From: Candidatus Polarisedimenticolia bacterium
GTDB lineage: Bacteria; Acidobacteriota; Polarisedimenticolia; Gp22-AA2; AA152
Direction: 5' to 3'
Length of the DNA: 64,000 nt
Assembly: GCA_036004685.1 (NCBI GenBank)
Contig: DASYRE010000006.1
Coordinates: forward strand, 1-64,000
A program made the position numbers and the translations under genes. This document shows, one piece after another, positions 7,731 to 18,160 of this stretch (position 1 is the first letter of the stretch; each line of letters begins with the position of its first letter). The notes under the pieces were generated by a model. The model saw nothing but the letters and a program-made list of their open reading frames with translations, was not told the origin of the DNA and did not search any database.

Positions 7731-9311
7731 ATGACCCCTTCATCAGAACTGGTTGAGGTTGTCCAGCGGCTGTCCTTTTGCCGCGACATGAGCGCCGTCA
7801 TGGCCATCCTCCGGGAGGCTGCCCGGAAGCTGACGGAAGCGGACGGCGTGACGGTGGTGCTCCGGGAAGGCGGCCACTGCCACTACGTGGAGGAAAACGC
7901 CATCTCCCCCCTGTGGAAGGGCCGGCGGTTCCCGATGAGCGCCTGCATCTCCGGCTGGTGCATGCTCCATCGGAAACAGGTCGCCATCCCGGACATCTAC
8001 GCGGACCCCCGGATTCCCCACGAGGCCTACCGGCCGACCTTCGTCAAGAGCCTGGCCATGATTCCCATCCGCTCGGAAGACCCCATCGGGGCCATCGGCG
8101 CGTACTGGTCCGAGGGTCACCTGGCAACTCCGGGAGAGATGGCCATCCTGCAGTCCCTCGGGGACTCGGCGGCCATGGCCATCTCCAACGTTCAACTCAT
8201 CGCGTCCCTCGACGAATCCAATCGACGAAAGGACCGGTTCCTCTCCATGCTGGCACATGAACTCCGCAATCCGCTGGCGCCCCTCCAGACCGCAATCCAC
8301 CTCCTCAAGCTGCGGGGGAACGAACCGGAGAGGGTCGCGGAGATGCAGGAGGTGATGGGACGCCAGGTCAAGCACCTCACTCACATGGTCGAGGACCTCC
8401 TCGAAGTCTCACGTATCACGCACGGGAAGATCACCCTGCGCCGCGAGCGGGTCGACCTGGCGCGCCTCGTCCGTCAAAGCGTCGAGGACCACCGAGCGCT
8501 CCTGGAGGCTTCCGGAGTGAGCCTCGAGGCCGAGGTACCCCAGGTCCCCCTCTGGGTGGTGGGCGACCCCACCAGGCTGGCCCAGGTCATGAGCAACCTC
8601 CTCGACAACGCCGGAAAGTTCACGCCGGCGGGGGGGCGGGTGACGGTGAAGCTTGCGGCGGGGGACGAGGCGGTGCTGACCGTTTGCGATACCGGCATCG
8701 GAATCGAGCCGGACGTCCTTCCCCGCATCTTCGAGTCCTTCACCCAGGCGGATCACTCCCTTGACCGGCCCCGAAGGGGGCTGGGCCTGGGGTTGTCGGT
8801 GACCAAGGGCCTGATCACGCTCCATGAAGGAAGCATCGAAGCGGAGAGCGCGGGAGCGGGCAGGGGCGCGAGCTTCACGGTCCGGCTTCCGCGGGAGCCG
8901 GAGCTGCCCGCGCTCCTGGAAAGGTCCCACGCCACCAGAGCGGCCTCGAAGCGGCTGCGGGTGCTGGTGGTGGAGGACAACCGCGACGCGGCCGAAACCC
9001 TGCGGCTCCTCCTGGTGGCCTGCGGCTACGAAGTCTTCGTGGCCTACACCGGCCCCGATGGAGTGGAGGCGGCGGGGTCGACCAGCCCGGACATCGTGCT
9101 CTGCGATATCGGGCTTCCCGGAATGGATGGATTCGGCGTGGCCGCCGCGCTGAGGCAGAGCCCCACGACCGCCCACGCGAGGCTCATCGCGGTGACCGGG
9201 TACGGCCAGGAGGAAGACCGGCGCCGGGCGCTCGAGGCGGGCTTCGATGTCCACCTGGTGAAGCCGGTCGACCCGGAGAAGCTCCTGAGCCACCTGAACG
9301 CGGCGAGTTGA
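7731..9311 (+). CDS. GAF-domain histidine kinase with C-terminal receiver domain
   Basis: 526 residues, soluble. An N-terminal GAF-like sensor (~1-160, with SACISGWCMLHRK) is followed by a HisKA domain with phospho-acceptor H176 in SMLAHELRNP. Then comes an HATPase domain: N-box MSNLLDNAGKF (~287-297), G1 box DTGIGI (~320-325) and G2 box GLGLGLS (~350-356). A C-terminal CheY-like receiver has acidic pocket VVEDN (~413-417), phospho-acceptor D459 in LCDIGLPG and K511 in LVKP. No transmembrane segment, so it likely senses a cytoplasmic ligand through GAF. No DNA-binding output or cognate partner is next door; it probably feeds a phosphorelay elsewhere. The start ATG 7731 follows a promoter almost directly. 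Confidence 0.93.
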   Translation: MTPSSELVEVVQRLSFCRDMSAVMAILREAARKLTEADGVTVVLREGGHCHYVEENAISPLWKGRRFPMSACISGWCMLHRKQVAIPDIYADPRIPHEAYRPTFVKSLAMIPIRSEDPIGAIGAYWSEGHLATPGEMAILQSLGDSAAMAISNVQLIASLDESNRRKDRFLSMLAHELRNPLAPLQTAIHLLKLRGNEPERVAEMQEVMGRQVKHLTHMVEDLLEVSRITHGKITLRRERVDLARLVRQSVEDHRALLEASGVSLEAEVPQVPLWVVGDPTRLAQVMSNLLDNAGKFTPAGGRVTVKLAAGDEAVLTVCDTGIGIEPDVLPRIFESFTQADHSLDRPRRGLGLGLSVTKGLITLHEGSIEAESAGAGRGASFTVRLPREPELPALLERSHATRAASKRLRVLVVEDNRDAAETLRLLLVACGYEVFVAYTGPDGVEAAGSTSPDIVLCDIGLPGMDGFGVAAALRQSPTTAHARLIAVTGYGQEEDRRRALEAGFDVHLVKPVDPEKLLSHLNAAS

Positions 9312-9372
9312 CGGCTCCGCAACCGCCTCCTCTTCCTCCGCTCGAGCCCCCTCGCCAGCCGCCAGCCTCAGT

Positions 9373-9792
9373 TTACCCCGCCACCCGCGCCCGCGAAGCC
9401 ACCTTGACCCGAGCGGCCGCGGCGCGGATGAGTTCCAAGCGCTCGGCGAGCGCGTCGGCCGGGGTCCCGGGAGGGGTCGGCTCGTCCCGGAGCCGCCTCA
9501 GCTCCTCCTCCGCTCTGGCGCGATCGATCGCCCGCGCGGGCTCGGCCCGCGTGGCGAGGACGAGCACCTGGTCCTTCAGGATCTGCAGGAACCCGCCGGA
9601 GAGGAAGAACCGCTCCTCGGACTTCCCCGAGGCCGGCCGCACCCGAAGCTCTCCCACGCCGAGCTGACCGATGAGGGGAGCGTGGCGGGGGAGGATGCCC
9701 AGCTCGCCGTCCAGGGCCGGCACGACCACGAACATCGCCTCCCCCTGGTGCACGAGCCCCTCCGGCGTGGTGATGGAGAGCTTGAGCGGCAT
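9373..9792 (-). CDS. atpC: F1 ATP synthase subunit epsilon
   Basis: 139 residues, usual length. N-terminal beta-sandwich (LKLSITTPEGLVHQGEAMFVVVPALDGELGILPRHAPLIGQL) followed by a helical hairpin tail that in the family acts as an inhibitor of ATP hydrolysis. It is part of the central rotor stalk with gamma. Last gene of atpHAGDC, 6 bases after atpD. It converges with the histidine kinase gene; no clear terminator is visible in the 61-base gap. Confidence 0.95.
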   Translation of the reverse strand: MPLKLSITTPEGLVHQGEAMFVVVPALDGELGILPRHAPLIGQLGVGELRVRPASGKSEERFFLSGGFLQILKDQVLVLATRAEPARAIDRARAEEELRRLRDEPTPPGTPADALAERLELIRAAAARVKVASRARVAG

Positions 9793-9798
9793 GGCGGG

Positions 9799-12124
<2,326 letters not shown>

Positions 12125-12138
12125 CGAGTCGCGCCGCC

Positions 12139-13674
12139 CTAGGCGCCGGCCGCGACGGCGGAATGCTGGGCGACGAACGCCTCCCGGAACTGCTCCAGGA
12201 GCGCCTTGAGCTCCCCGCGAATCTCCTCGTCGAGGGCTTTCCGCTCGCAAAGCTTGCGCTGCGTGGCGGCGCCGGCGGTGTCCAGATACTGATAGAGCCC
12301 CTTCTCGAACTCCCGCGCCAGCGAGACTTCGATTCCGTCCAGGAACCCGTTGATGGCCGCGAAGACGATGATGATCTGCTTCTCGACGGGCAGGGGCGAA
12401 TACTGCCCCTGCTTGAGAATCTCCACCAGCCGCTCGCCCCGGGACAGCTGGGCCCGGGTGGCCTTGTCGAGATCGCTTCCGAACTGGGCGAAAGCGGCCA
12501 GCTCCCGGAACTGGGCCAGGTCGAGCCGCAGCGTCCCGGCCACCTGCTTCATCGCCTTCACCTGGGCGTTGCCGCCGACGCGCGAAACGGAGAGCCCGAC
12601 GTTGACGGCGGGACGGACCCCCGAATAGAAGAGATCCGACTCGAGGAAGATCTGGCCGTCGGTGATCGAGATCACGTTCGTGGGGATGTAGGCCGAAATG
12701 TCGCCCGCCTGCGTCTCGATGATCGGCAGCGCCGTCAGGGAGCCGCCTCCCAGCTTGTCGTTGAGCTTCGCGGCCCTCTCCAGCAGCCGGGAGTGGAGGT
12801 AGAAGACGTCGCCGGGAAACGCCTCGCGGCCGGGGGGACGCCGTAGGAGAAGGGAAATCTCACGGTACGCCGCGGCGTGCTTGGAGAGATCGTCGTAGAT
12901 CACCAGGGCATGTTTGCCCCGGTCGCGGAAATACTCGCCCATCGCGCAGCCGGAGTAAGGGGCGATGTACTGCATGGTGGCCGGCTCGGAGGCGGAGGCG
13001 GAGACGACGACGGTGTGTCCCAGGGCGCCGTACTCCTCCAGCGTCCGGACTACCTGCGCCACGGTCGATTTCTTCTGTCCGATGGCGACGTAGATGCAGA
13101 GGACGCCGGTCCCTTTCTGGTTGATGATCGTGTCCAGGGCGACGGCCGTCTTTCCCGTCTGCCGGTCCCCGATGATCAGCTCGCGCTGTCCCCGTCCGAT
13201 GGGAATCATGGCGTCGATCGCCTTCAGTCCCGTCTGAAGCGGCTCCTTGACCCCGCGGCGATCCACGACGCCGGGAGCCAGGCGCTCGATCGGCATGCTC
13301 AGGTCGGAGGGAATGGGTCCTTTGCCGTCGACGGGCTGGCCGAGGGCGTTCACGACGCGTCCCACCACCGCGTCCCCGACGGGGACCTGCATCAGCTTCG
13401 AGGTGCGCCGGACTTGATCGCCTTCCTTGATGTGCGTCGTCTCGCCGAGAAGCACGGCGCCCACGCTGTCCTCCTCGAGGTTCAGCGCGATGCCGTAGAC
13501 GCCGTGGGGAAGCTCGAGCAACTCCCCCGCCATCGCCCGATCGAGCCCGTAGATCCGGGCGATCCCGTCGCCGACCGAGACGACGGTGCCCACTTCGCTC
13601 TGATCGATGTCGACCTCGAAGCCCTCGATTTGCCGCCGGATGATCTTGCTGATCTCGTCCGCCTTGATCTCCAT
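12139..13674 (-). CDS. atpA: F1 ATP synthase subunit alpha
   Basis: 511 residues, the regulatory nucleotide-binding subunit of the alpha3beta3 head. Walker [10 protein letters not shown] at ~169-177, preceded by [23 protein letters not shown]. The N-terminal 24 residues ([14 protein letters not shown]) form the usual delta-docking helix. The ATG directly abuts the atpH stop, so the two are probably coupled. Confidence 0.98.
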   Translation of the reverse strand: MEIKADEISKIIRRQIEGFEVDIDQSEVGTVVSVGDGIARIYGLDRAMAGELLELPHGVYGIALNLEEDSVGAVLLGETTHIKEGDQVRRTSKLMQVPVGDAVVGRVVNALGQPVDGKGPIPSDLSMPIERLAPGVVDRRGVKEPLQTGLKAIDAMIPIGRGQRELIIGDRQTGKTAVALDTIINQKGTGVLCIYVAIGQKKSTVAQVVRTLEEYGALGHTVVVSASASEPATMQYIAPYSGCAMGEYFRDRGKHALVIYDDLSKHAAAYREISLLLRRPPGREAFPGDVFYLHSRLLERAAKLNDKLGGGSLTALPIIETQAGDISAYIPTNVISITDGQIFLESDLFYSGVRPAVNVGLSVSRVGGNAQVKAMKQVAGTLRLDLAQFRELAAFAQFGSDLDKATRAQLSRGERLVEILKQGQYSPLPVEKQIIIVFAAINGFLDGIEVSLAREFEKGLYQYLDTAGAATQRKLCERKALDEEIRGELKALLEQFREAFVAQHSAVAAGA

Positions 13675-14217
13675 TCACCTCTCTCCGATGAGCTGCTCTT
13701 TCAGCCTTCTCAGCCGCGCCGCCACCGTGCCGTCGTACAGGACCGACCCGATACGGGTCCGCGCGCCCCCGAGGACGGCCGGATCCACCCGGGTTTCGAG
13801 CCGGACCGTCTTGCCGGTGAATTTCGCCAGCGTTCCCGCGAGCCTTTCTTTCAGGGCCTCCTCCAGGGGAACAGCGGTCGTGACTTCCACCGAGACGCGG
13901 TTCGAGGACTGCTCCTCGATCCGCCGGAATGCGGCGCTGATCTCCGGCAGGAGATCCACCCTCCCTTTCTGGAGCAGGATCTGAATCAGCCGCGCGACGG
14001 GAGCGCTGAGCCCCGACTTTTGCGCGATCGTCTCGAAAGCCTGGCTCTTCGCGGCGGCCGGGAAACCGGGATTCAGCAGGAAGTCGCGCAAGGGCCTCGA
14101 CTCTCCGAAGAGGCGCGCGATCCGTTCCAACTCCCCGGCGGTGCCTTCCAGATTCGATTTCGCGCGAATCGCATCAGCCAGGGCCCTCGCATAGCGGGCG
14201 GACAAGGTGCTCTGCAT
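13675..14217 (-). CDS. atpH: F1 ATP synthase subunit delta
   Basis: 180 residues, the stator subunit (OSCP) that links the F1 head to the b subunits of F0. It has an N-terminal six-helix domain (SARYARALADAI) and a C-terminal domain ending LGGARTRIGSVLYDGTVAARLRRLKEQL, typical of the family. It is the first gene of this operon and has its own promoter at 14356-14384. The usual upstream neighbours in this gene order, atpF/atpF' (b subunits), are absent; bactofilin is found instead. Confidence 0.96.
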   Translation of the reverse strand: MQSTLSARYARALADAIRAKSNLEGTAGELERIARLFGESRPLRDFLLNPGFPAAAKSQAFETIAQKSGLSAPVARLIQILLQKGRVDLLPEISAAFRRIEEQSSNRVSVEVTTAVPLEEALKERLAGTLAKFTGKTVRLETRVDPAVLGGARTRIGSVLYDGTVAARLRRLKEQLIGER

Positions 14218-14355
14218 CGTCGTTCGTCGGCCTCGTCATCGCACACAAATCGGCGCGCAGATTGGGCGGGGCAGTCGATCTGGACCGATCCCAGGCGGGC
14301 CTCCCGCGATGGGAAGGCCGGATCGGGCCCTTCCGCCGGTGAGAAAAGAGCGACT

Positions 14356-14384
14356 TAAATAGCACGACGTCAATGAAGAGTCAA
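14356..14384 (-). promoter_or_regulatory. promoter of atpHAGDC
   Basis: On the minus strand TTGACT (14384-14379), 17-base spacer, TATTTA (14361-14356), with TGC just before the -10 (extended -10). It lies just upstream of bactofilin's 3' end boundary, in the 197-base gap before atpH. Predicted leader ~130 bases. Confidence 0.6.
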
Positions 14385-14414
14385 CCGCAGCGGCGCGGTG
14401 GCGTGGCGGGTGGA

Positions 14415-14816
14415 TCAGGACTCGGGAAGGCCCCCGCCGCCTTTGACTTCCTTGAGCTCGTGTCTCCGGGCGGTGTTCATGCTGATGGTCCCTTCGAAGA
14501 CTCCGCCTTCCTCGACGATCAGCCCGGGCTTGTCCATCACGAGCTCCCCCTGGACGTGACCTCGCGGATGGATGGTGATCCTCTCCTTGATGCGCAGGGT
14601 CCCGGTCACCCTGCCGCTCACCGAGAGGACACCCACTTCGATCTCGGCCTCGACCTCACCGGTCTCTCCGACCACGAGCTCCTTCTCGGAATAGAGCTTG
14701 CCGGTCACTTTGCCGTCGATGCGGAGGATGTCGGGGAAGCGAATTTCGCCACTGATGACGGTCCCCTCTCCCAGAAAGCCGCTGATGTCGTCCTGGTTCG
14801 CCCTCGTCTCTCTCAT
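14415..14816 (-). CDS. bactofilin (polymer-forming cytoskeletal protein)
   Basis: 133 residues with the DUF583/bactofilin core: a right-handed beta-helix built from short repeats such as SGEIRFPDILRIDGKVTGKLYSE, ELVVGETGEVEAEI and RVTGTLRIKERI. Short unstructured tails sit at both ends. Bactofilins polymerise without nucleotide and scaffold cell-shape or chromosome-segregation factors. In myxobacteria BacNOP filaments bind ParABS components, so its place 53 bases after parB, on the same strand, suggests a shared role in origin positioning. Confidence 0.93.
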   Translation of the reverse strand: MRETRANQDDISGFLGEGTVISGEIRFPDILRIDGKVTGKLYSEKELVVGETGEVEAEIEVGVLSVSGRVTGTLRIKERITIHPRGHVQGELVMDKPGLIVEEGGVFEGTISMNTARRHELKEVKGGGGLPES

Positions 14817-14869
14817 GTTCCGGTCTCCCCGACAAAGCCGCCCGGCGGAATGATGTGGGTCGCCCGATC

Positions 14870-15730
14870 TCAGTGGCTGCGCGCGGACAACAGGCTGAAG
14901 AGTCGATCCAGCTCGTCCTCGGAATAGTAATCGATCTCGATCTTGCCCGTCCCTTTCTTCCTGCCCGAAGTGATTCGCACCTTCGTGCCCAGAGAGCGGG
15001 TCAGTCGCTCCTCGGCCGCCTGCACGTTCGGATCCCGCGTGATGAGGCTCTTGGGCAGAGCCGGCGAATCGTCCGAGAGCTTCTTGACGAGATCCTCCGT
15101 CTCGCGCACCGAGAGCATCTCGTGGATCACCTTTTCCGCGGCGCGGATCTGGGTCGGACCGTCTTTCAGCGAAAGCAGCGCGCGCCCATGACCGCCATCC
15201 AGGAGGCCGGCGGCGACCATCTCCTGAACTTTCTCGTCTAACTTCAGTAGTCTCAATTGGTTAGCTATAGTTGTGCGATCCTTGCCGACGCGGCGGGCAA
15301 CCTCTTCCTGGGTCAGCTGGAGCTCCGAGAGGAGCAGGTTGTAGGCCCTGGCTTCCTCGAGAGGGTTCAATTCCTGGCGCTGGATGTTCTCGACGAGAGC
15401 CAACTCCAGCCTCCGGTCGTCGGTGACGTTCCTGAGGATGGCTGGAATTCTCGTGATCCCAGCCATTTGGGCGGCGCGCCAACGACGCTCCCCGGCAACC
15501 AGCTGGTATTCTCCATCGCTTTCAGTGACGATGATTGGTTGGATGATTCCATTCTCCTTGATCGACGTCGCAAGGCCTTCGAGGTCTTCGAATCGCGACC
15601 GCGGCTGAAAGCGATTGGGAATGACCCGGTCGACGTCGACCATTCGGAGCCCTTCGCGTGGTTCCACCACAGGAGGCTCCGGGATCAGCGAGCTCAGTCC
15701 TCTACCGAGCGCCTTCCGCTTGCCGTTCAT
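14870..15730 (-). CDS. parB: chromosome partitioning protein ParB
   Basis: 286 residues. An N-terminal CTPase/ParB-sulfiredoxin domain carries NRFQPR and [12 protein letters not shown] (the CTP-binding GERRxRA box). A central helix-turn-helix ([25 protein letters not shown]) binds parS, and a C-terminal dimerisation segment ends [13 protein letters not shown]. It loads on parS as a CTP-dependent clamp and stimulates ParA. The first ~29 bases overlap the end of parA, indicating a single operon. Confidence 0.97.
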   Translation of the reverse strand: MNGKRKALGRGLSSLIPEPPVVEPREGLRMVDVDRVIPNRFQPRSRFEDLEGLATSIKENGIIQPIIVTESDGEYQLVAGERRWRAAQMAGITRIPAILRNVTDDRRLELALVENIQRQELNPLEEARAYNLLLSELQLTQEEVARRVGKDRTTIANQLRLLKLDEKVQEMVAAGLLDGGHGRALLSLKDGPTQIRAAEKVIHEMLSVRETEDLVKKLSDDSPALPKSLITRDPNVQAAEERLTRSLGTKVRITSGRKKGTGKIEIDYYSEDELDRLFSLLSARSH

Positions 15731-16484
15731 GGCTGATGATTTCCCTCGCTAGGTTTAGGTAGGCCTCCGACCCTTTGCTGCGCACGTCGTAGAGCATGAT
15801 CGGCTTCCCGAAACTCGGCGCCTCTCCCAGGCGGACGTTCCTGGGAACGATCGTCTCGAAGACTTTTTCCTTGAAGAACGCCCGGATCTCTTCGACCACC
15901 TGCCGGGAGAGGTTGGTACGGTCGTCGTACATCGTGAGCAGGACACCTTCGATGGCAAGACGAGGATTGAGGGCGGCGCGGATGCGATTCAGGGTGTTGA
16001 CGAGCTCGGACACTCCCTCGAGAGCCAGGTACTCGCACTGCACTGGAATCAACAAGGAGTCGGCAGCCACCAGCGCATTCAAGGTCAGGAGCCCCAGCGA
16101 AGGGGGCGCATCCAAGAGGATATAATCGAATCTCCCCCGGATCGGACCCAGCGCTTCCTGTAGCCTGAACTCGCGCCGCTCATGGTCGGTCAGCTCGATC
16201 TCCGCTCCTCCGAGATCCCGGTTCGCCGGCACGACCATCAAGTGGTCCAGCTCGGTTGCCAGCAAAGTCTGCTCGAGAGGGTGGCGGCCGACGAGCGCCC
16301 CATAGAGGTTGCCGCCATTCCCGTCTGCTTTGAGACCGATGCCCTTGGTCGAGCTGCCTTGAGGGTCGGCGTCCACCAGCAGGACCTTGCGCTCGGCGAT
16401 AGCGAGTCCGGCCGCCAGGTTGATCGCGGTGGTCGTTTTCCCGACCCCCCCCTTCTGATTGACGATTGCGATGACGCGCGACAT
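15702..16484 (-). CDS. parA: chromosome partitioning ATPase ParA (Soj)
   Basis: 260 residues from ATG 16484 ([20 protein letters not shown]). The deviant Walker A KGGVGKTT is at ~11-18, with DADPQGSS following and [12 protein letters not shown] as Walker B region. Short chromosomal type without an N-terminal helix-turn-helix, so it binds DNA non-specifically as an ATP dimer and moves ParB-parS complexes. In operon with parB. The open frame extends 15 codons further up but lacks homology. Confidence 0.97.
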   Translation of the reverse strand: MSRVIAIVNQKGGVGKTTTAINLAAGLAIAERKVLLVDADPQGSSTKGIGLKADGNGGNLYGALVGRHPLEQTLLATELDHLMVVPANRDLGGAEIELTDHERREFRLQEALGPIRGRFDYILLDAPPSLGLLTLNALVAADSLLIPVQCEYLALEGVSELVNTLNRIRAALNPRLAIEGVLLTMYDDRTNLSRQVVEEIRAFFKEKVFETIVPRNVRLGEAPSFGKPIMLYDVRSKGSEAYLNLAREIISHERQAEGAR

Positions 16485-16568
16485 GAATGAAAAGCGACTC
16501 CACGACGACCGGGGGCGTAAGACTACCACACTTCACAAGACGACCGGCCGAGGAGTCGGGCTCAAAAA

Positions 16569-16584
16569 TGTTTCACGTGAAACA
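16569..16584. promoter_or_regulatory. parS site
   Basis: TGTTTCACGTGAAACA is a perfect 16-base match to the conserved bacterial parS palindrome recognised by ParB. It sits in the gap between rsmG and parA, about 4.4 kb from the putative origin. Confidence 0.97.
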
Positions 16585-16654
16585 CTCGACCACCGATCCG
16601 AGAGGCTTGGCCGTTTGGGAGCACGTCTTCGGTGGCCGGCAGGTAAAAGCAGCC

Positions 16655-17305
16655 CTAGCCCTTGCGCAGAAGCAGGAGCCCTGGCTCTTGTCCCTGCAAG
16701 GTTTCTTCGGCGATGACCGACAGCTTATGCGGCAGCGGGGAAACTCCGGCATCAAGGCGCGCGCGGCTCATGAAAAGCAAGGCGCTTCCTCCTTCGTTCA
16801 AGAAGGGGAGTCCTTCAGCAACAAATGGAAATGGATTCACAGCCCGAATCGTGAAGATGTCGCAGCTCAAATCATGAAGCTCCTTCCCCGATTGCGCTCG
16901 CCGCACTTCGACCCGCGAGCTTTTCCACCCTTCCTCGCGCAGCAGCGCCCTGAGAAAGGCGGCTTTCTTCCGCGACGCTTCGACGAGAACGATGGGATCG
17001 GCCTCAGGGTGAATGATATGAATGGGGCCGGCGGGGAAGCCGTTTCCCGATCCAAGATCCAGCAGTTTTCCGGTCGCTCCGAACCGTCGTAGCAAGTCTC
17101 CCGCCAGTAGACTCTCGAGAAAATGCCGGCGTATCACTTCCGACGGCTCTCGAATCGCCGTCAGGTTCATCCGACTTCCCCACATCTTTAACAGGGAATA
17201 ATGAATGCCCAACGCCTGCATTTGGTTTGCGGACAGAGAGATACCTCGAGCGGCTGCTTGCCTCTGCAGCTCGTCGTCAAAACCCGTCTCCACCTTAGAT
17301 TTCAA
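16655..17305 (-). CDS. rsmG: 16S rRNA (guanine527-N7)-methyltransferase RsmG
   Basis: 216 residues. SAM-binding motif LLDLGSGNGFPAGPI (~82-96) and the RsmG-type N-terminus with NLTAIREPSEVIRRHFLESL. It methylates G527 of 16S rRNA. The predicted start is a TTG at 17305; a GTG at 17293 is an alternative, and neither has a strong ribosome-binding site. The catalytic-region segment reads FTIRAVNPF where the family commonly has a basic-Ala-hydrophobic pattern. Upstream is an AT-rich tract; mnmE/mnmG, the common neighbours, are not here. Confidence 0.93.
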   Translation of the reverse strand: MKSKVETGFDDELQRQAAARGISLSANQMQALGIHYSLLKMWGSRMNLTAIREPSEVIRRHFLESLLAGDLLRRFGATGKLLDLGSGNGFPAGPIHIIHPEADPIVLVEASRKKAAFLRALLREEGWKSSRVEVRRAQSGKELHDLSCDIFTIRAVNPFPFVAEGLPFLNEGGSALLFMSRARLDAGVSPLPHKLSVIAEETLQGQEPGLLLLRKG

Positions 17306-17347
17306 ATTATCTCATTAACTATTTTATTATTAATAAGTTAGCTATAC
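17297..17347. other. AT-rich tract between rsmG and jag
   Basis: About 50 bases of mostly A/T (ctcattaactattttattat and flanks) in an otherwise GC-rich region, with TATACT/TATAGC-like hexamers on both strands. It may be the rsmG promoter, or a DNA-unwinding tract. No match to the DnaA box is seen next to it. The whole 17306-17455 gap has no gene. Confidence 0.5.
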
Positions 17348-17455
17348 TCTACGCGCGAGCGGTCAGGCGGTCGAGATCATCCTAACGATTCCTGGAGCCC
17401 AGCGAAAGCAGGCGAGCATGGATTCGTTCGATGGTGAAGGGTTAGAGGGGAAGGA

Positions 17456-18160
17456 TCAGCGGGGGCGGGGGAAAATCGTGATCGACTTGATAAAGCCCTC
17501 TCCTTCACTGCGGGTCTCGAGGGCCGGATCGTCCTTGAGGGCCAGATGGACGAGGCGCCGGTCGTAGGGGTTCATGGGACTCAAGGTTTGCGGCTCTCCG
17601 AGCTTTTTCACCTTTTCAGCCGTCAGGTGGGCTATCTCGGCGAGCTCTTCCTCGCGCCCTTTTCGAAAGTCGCCGCAATCGAGGAAGATGGCGCGGGTCG
17701 ACCCGGCATGGGCGGCGATGCGGCCGAGAAGGACCTGAAGAGCGTTGAGCCCCTCCCCGCGGCGCGCCAGGAAGAGGTCACAGTCCTTTCCCTGCAGCTC
17801 GATCCTTATCTGGTCCTGATCCTCAACGACCTGGAAATCGACCTCGAACGGCGAGTCGCGCACGAATCTCTCGAGAAATCGATTGATCCGTGCGAGGTCG
17901 GATTCCCCGGTATTCTCACCTCCCTCTCCCCCGCTTCCCTCTCTGTCCGCCACCTTCCCCGTTTCCGGCAAGGCAACCCGGATTCGTACGCCGCGCGTGC
18001 CGACGCCGAGAAATCCACGCCGTCCTTCCTGCAGTACTTCGTAATCGAGATTCTCGCGCGGGATGCCGAGCGAGGCGCTGGCGTGTGAGAGAGCCTGCTC
18101 CAGGTCTTCCCCCTCGAACTCCTCGCGTCCTTCGCTCTCGGGATCGGTATGGTCATCCAC
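17456..18160 (-). CDS. jag: Jag/KhpB RNA-binding protein
   Basis: 234 residues from GTG 18160, which overlaps the yidC stop by 8 bases and so indicates coupling. An N-terminal Jag_N module has LEQALSHASASLGIPRENLDYEVLQEG and RGFLGVG, followed by an acidic linker, a KH domain (~85-165) and a C-terminal R3H domain containing RRLVHLALKDDP and ETRSEGEG. Jag proteins bind RNA and influence cell elongation and membrane-protein biogenesis; pairing with yidC is conserved widely. Confidence 0.93.
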   Translation of the reverse strand: MDDHTDPESEGREEFEGEDLEQALSHASASLGIPRENLDYEVLQEGRRGFLGVGTRGVRIRVALPETGKVADREGSGGEGGENTGESDLARINRFLERFVRDSPFEVDFQVVEDQDQIRIELQGKDCDLFLARRGEGLNALQVLLGRIAAHAGSTRAIFLDCGDFRKGREEELAEIAHLTAEKVKKLGEPQTLSPMNPYDRRLVHLALKDDPALETRSEGEGFIKSITIFPRPR

